Shown one piece after another: positions 8,323 through 9,866 of a stretch of 9,866 nucleotides of DNA (within the stretch, counting starts at the first letter, position 1; every line of letters begins with the position of its first letter). The stretch spans positions 1 through 9,866 of the forward strand of contig CALHPT010000031.1 of assembly GCA_938036405.1 (NCBI GenBank), written 5' to 3'. The notes beneath the pieces are model-generated. The model was not told where the DNA came from, did not search any database, and was given only the letters and a program-made list of their open reading frames with translations. Origin of the DNA: an uncultured Tannerella sp. Its GTDB lineage: Bacteria; Bacteroidota; Bacteroidia; Bacteroidales; Tannerellaceae. The position numbers were made by a program, and so were the translations under genes.

Positions 8323-8399
8323 ACATAGTGCAAGCTATGCCTTAGTTTTGTTGTACTGCTCTGTGCATTTTTTTGTGTAAAAAGGACGAGTGAAATATA
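8323..8399 (+). other. Junction between GC-rich defence genes and AT-rich module, with leader of the KTR gene
   Basis: Composition changes abruptly near 8330-8350, just after the DUF4238 stop. A weak promoter-like pair, TTGTAC (8351-8356) and TGTGTA (8374-8379) with a 17-base spacer, and AAAGGA (8381-8386) thirteen bases before the next ATG may serve the small gene downstream. No convincing terminator is seen after DUF4238, only a short CATAG/CTATG inverted repeat at about 8327-8342. The promoter reading is tentative. Confidence 0.35.
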
Positions 8400-8585
8400 A
8401 TGCTTAAAAAATATTGGATAAAATGTCCGATTTGTAACGGAAAGACGAGAGTTCAAGTATTTCATAATACTGTATTAAAAGATTTTCCTCTTTTCTGCCC
8501 TAAATGCAAATTGACGCATATCATTGATGTAGAAAAATTAGAGATTGTAATCAAAAATACAGAAAAACAAACTTTTATTATTTAG
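8400..8585 (+). CDS. Cysteine-rich KTR domain protein (small zinc ribbon)
   Basis: This 61-residue protein has two paired-cysteine knuckles, CPIC at residues 9-12 and CPKC at 33-36, with the KTR tripeptide at 15-17 and a conserved-looking FHNTVLKDFPLFCPKC run. I recognise it as the cysteine-rich KTR family. It should bind one zinc ion; its function is unknown. Such genes are frequent in conjugative and mobilisable elements of gut Bacillota, often beside antibiotic-resistance genes, which supports a mobile origin for this module. AT-rich codon use is unlike the genes to the left. AAAGGA lies thirteen bases before ATG 8400, a rather long spacing. The stop at 8583-8585 is 16 bases before the methyltransferase gene, so the two are probably co-transcribed. 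Confidence 0.8.
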   Translation: MLKKYWIKCPICNGKTRVQVFHNTVLKDFPLFCPKCKLTHIIDVEKLEIVIKNTEKQTFII

Positions 8586-8601
8586 AAGAAAGGATATAAA
8601 A

Positions 8602-9588
8602 ATGAAACGTTTACCTAAATATACGCCTGCGGAAGTACGGAATGATCCATACGGATTTACTTACAAAGAAATGTCGGAAGTTATTGGCGAGAATGAAGCA
8701 AAAGCCTTATATGAAGAATTATATAAGCAATTACCACGCAAAAAAAATCTATCAATGTTGGTAAAAAATATTTGCAAAAGCAGTGATACTGAAAAGTATG
8801 TTTACGAACTGAAAGACAACAAATACATTGAAACGGTTTTTATCAAGCGGCGAGATGGTGGAACTGTTTGCGTGAGCACACAAGTCGGTTGTCCTGTTGG
8901 TTGTATTTTTTGTGAGTCCGGGCGAAATGGCTTTGTTCGTAATCTAACATCGTCAGAAATCGTACAACAGATTATATTGTTGCGTCGAAAAGTAAACCGT
9001 ATCGTTTTTATGGGTATGGGAGAGCCTTTATTCAATTATGACAACTTGATAAAAGCAATCCATATTCTCCGAGATAGATATGGGCTCAACTTTCCAACCG
9101 ACGGCATTACCATATCAACAGTTGGTCCGGTCGATCAATTAAAAAAATTGCGCGAGGAACATCTTAAAATTCAGTTGACAATATCTTTACACGCAGCAAC
9201 ACAATCTGCAAGAAATCGTATTATTCCTCACATGCGCATATATGCTATTGAAGATGTTGTTAAGCAAGCCTTATCCTATTCTGAAAGGCATAATCGCAAA
9301 ATTGTCTTTGCGTATTTGCTTTTACCGGGTATAAATGACCGGCCCTCAGATGTAAGACAACTTGCAAAATGGTTTCGGGGCAAAAAAGTTATGATTAACG
9401 TGTTACAATACAACCCAACAAGCAATTCAAGAATTAAAGCACCACAGAAACGGGAAATAGTTGCATTCAAACATCAATTAGAGCAAGCAGGACTTGAAGT
9501 TACTATGAGAGTTTCTCATGGCAGAGAGATTAACGCGGCTTGTGGACAGTTAGCTAACACATATAATAAATTCAAAAAAAATGATTAA
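8602..9588 (+). CDS. Cfr/RlmN-family radical SAM 23S rRNA methyltransferase
   Basis: The 328-residue product matches the RlmN/Cfr family, which methylates adenosine 2503 of 23S rRNA: RlmN at C2 as housekeeping, Cfr at C8, giving resistance to phenicols, lincosamides, oxazolidinones, pleuromutilins and streptogramin A. The iron-sulphur motif CPVGCIFC places cysteines at 97, 101 and 104. C90 and C314 (in AACGQL) match the two mechanistic cysteines by spacing (C118 and C355 of E. coli RlmN, C105 and C338 of Cfr). GMGEP is at 138-142. All key residues are therefore present. It is shorter than E. coli RlmN (384) and Cfr (349), mostly through a reduced N-terminal domain. The start ATG 8602 has AAAGGA (8589-8594) seven bases upstream. 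A strong terminator follows. Low GC and the KTR neighbour suggest an acquired gene additional to the host's own rlmN. Whether it acts at C2 or C8 cannot be decided here. Confidence 0.85.
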   Translation: MKRLPKYTPAEVRNDPYGFTYKEMSEVIGENEAKALYEELYKQLPRKKNLSMLVKNICKSSDTEKYVYELKDNKYIETVFIKRRDGGTVCVSTQVGCPVGCIFCESGRNGFVRNLTSSEIVQQIILLRRKVNRIVFMGMGEPLFNYDNLIKAIHILRDRYGLNFPTDGITISTVGPVDQLKKLREEHLKIQLTISLHAATQSARNRIIPHMRIYAIEDVVKQALSYSERHNRKIVFAYLLLPGINDRPSDVRQLAKWFRGKKVMINVLQYNPTSNSRIKAPQKREIVAFKHQLEQAGLEVTMRVSHGREINAACGQLANTYNKFKKND

Positions 9589-9611
9589 AAGTGCCAGACG
9601 CATAGACGCAG

Positions 9612-9659
9612 AGCCGATAACGCATTAGGTCAAAAAACCTATGTGTTATCGGCTTTTTT
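9612..9659 (+). terminator. Rho-independent terminator after the radical SAM gene
   Basis: A long imperfect stem pairs AGCCGATAAC and the following GCATTAGG with CCTATG, TG and GTTATCGGCT around an A-rich loop, and is followed directly by six T residues at 9654-9659. It begins 23 bases after the methyltransferase stop and ends the KTR-methyltransferase transcript. Confidence 0.9.
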
Positions 9660-9667
9660 ATTTAATA

Positions 9668-9695
9668 TTGCGCAAAAGCCGCTGTTCCCTATTAT
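9668..9695 (+). promoter_or_regulatory. Possible promoter downstream of the terminator
   Basis: TTGCGC (9668-9673) and TATTAT (9690-9695) are separated by 16 bases and lie just after the terminator, upstream of a hairpin leader. The -35 match is moderate. No gene beginning after it is contained in the window, so its target is unknown. Confidence 0.35.
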
Positions 9696-9737
9696 AGAAT
9701 GGATTGCGGGTAGTGTATTAAAGTCGCCCTTTTTTAA

Positions 9738-9778
9738 GGATACGGCGGGATCGGGGGGGTATCGCCGTGTCCATTTTT
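9738..9778 (+). terminator. Second terminator-like hairpin, possible attenuator
   Basis: GGATACGGCG (9738-9747) pairs with CGCCGTGTCC (9763-9772) over ten base pairs with one G-T wobble, around a loop with seven consecutive G residues (9753-9759), and is followed by five T residues (9774-9778). It sits about 40 bases after a candidate promoter and has no gene between them, the layout of an attenuated leader. CCCGCC at 9790-9795 is complementary to GGCGGG at 9744-9749, and ACCCGC (9789-9794) to GCGGGT (9706-9711), so alternative folds exist. The region 9589-9811 otherwise contains no supported gene. Confidence 0.5.
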
Positions 9779-9811
9779 ATTTACTGTAACCCGCCTAATG
9801 CTTTGCGGTCA

Positions 9812-9866
9812 AACCGACTTCTTCTGCTTAACTGCGAGCATTGGGATGTCGCCATATCGAGGGGAA
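9812..9866 (+). repeat. 55-bp direct repeat, copy 2 (partial DUF4238 gene, runs off the window)
   Basis: This copy is identical to 8131-8185. It would encode a DUF4238 fragment from residue 267 with no start, preceded by the AT-rich leader, so in this position it is a gene fragment at most. It reaches the last base, so its full length is unknown. It may be real duplicated DNA or an assembly overlap. Confidence 0.95.

Noticed and set aside
9753..9759. G7 tract as a phase-variation repeat
   Set aside because: It lies in the loop of an intergenic hairpin and in no coding frame, so slippage would not switch a protein here, although it could change hairpin strength.
1..9866. CRISPR array, tRNA or rRNA genes, insertion-sequence transposase
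   Set aside because: No regularly spaced repeats, cloverleaf-like segments or transposase motifs were found by reading either strand; the only repeat of note is the single 55-bp pair.

Overview
The window looks like an accessory (defence-island) segment of a high-GC bacterium. Codon use and composition in most genes (hand-counted 60-base lines of 63% GC at 841-900 and 73% at 1141-1200) suggest a gut-type actinomycete, perhaps a coriobacterium. That placement is an inference from composition and neighbourhood; no phylogenetic marker is present. The last 1.5 kb is AT-rich (27% GC in the line at 8701-8760) and looks like gut Bacillota mobile-element DNA.

Positions 1-8322 hold five tightly packed plus-strand genes: the C-terminal part of an SNF2-like helicase cut by the window start, a DUF4391 protein (ATGA overlap), a type III restriction-modification methyltransferase Mod, the type III restriction/helicase subunit Res, and a DUF4238 protein (1-base gap). 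The spacing implies a single operon. Mod and Res would form the type III enzyme: Mod recognises and methylates the site, and Res supplies ATP-driven translocation and cleavage. The helicase, DUF4391 and DUF4238 proteins are candidate accessory subunits. The mod reading frame is broken by an in-frame amber codon at 2558-2560, so the system may be switched off, restarted at a GTG, or affected by a sequence error. The middle of mod (about 2935-4000), which contains the target-recognition region, is strikingly AT-rich (15% GC in the line at 3121-3180) and looks like a swapped specificity segment. The 5' part of the helicase gene is also lower in GC than its 3' part.

Positions 8323-9811 hold an AT-rich module: a 61-residue cysteine-rich KTR zinc-ribbon protein and a 328-residue Cfr/RlmN-type radical SAM methyltransferase with all five functional cysteines. 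A strong intrinsic terminator follows, then a promoter-like and attenuator-like leader with no gene after it.

The last 55 bases (9812-9866) exactly repeat 8131-8185 inside the DUF4238 gene, closing a 1,681-base loop. This means either a tandem or circular arrangement of the KTR-methyltransferase module or an assembly-graph overlap.
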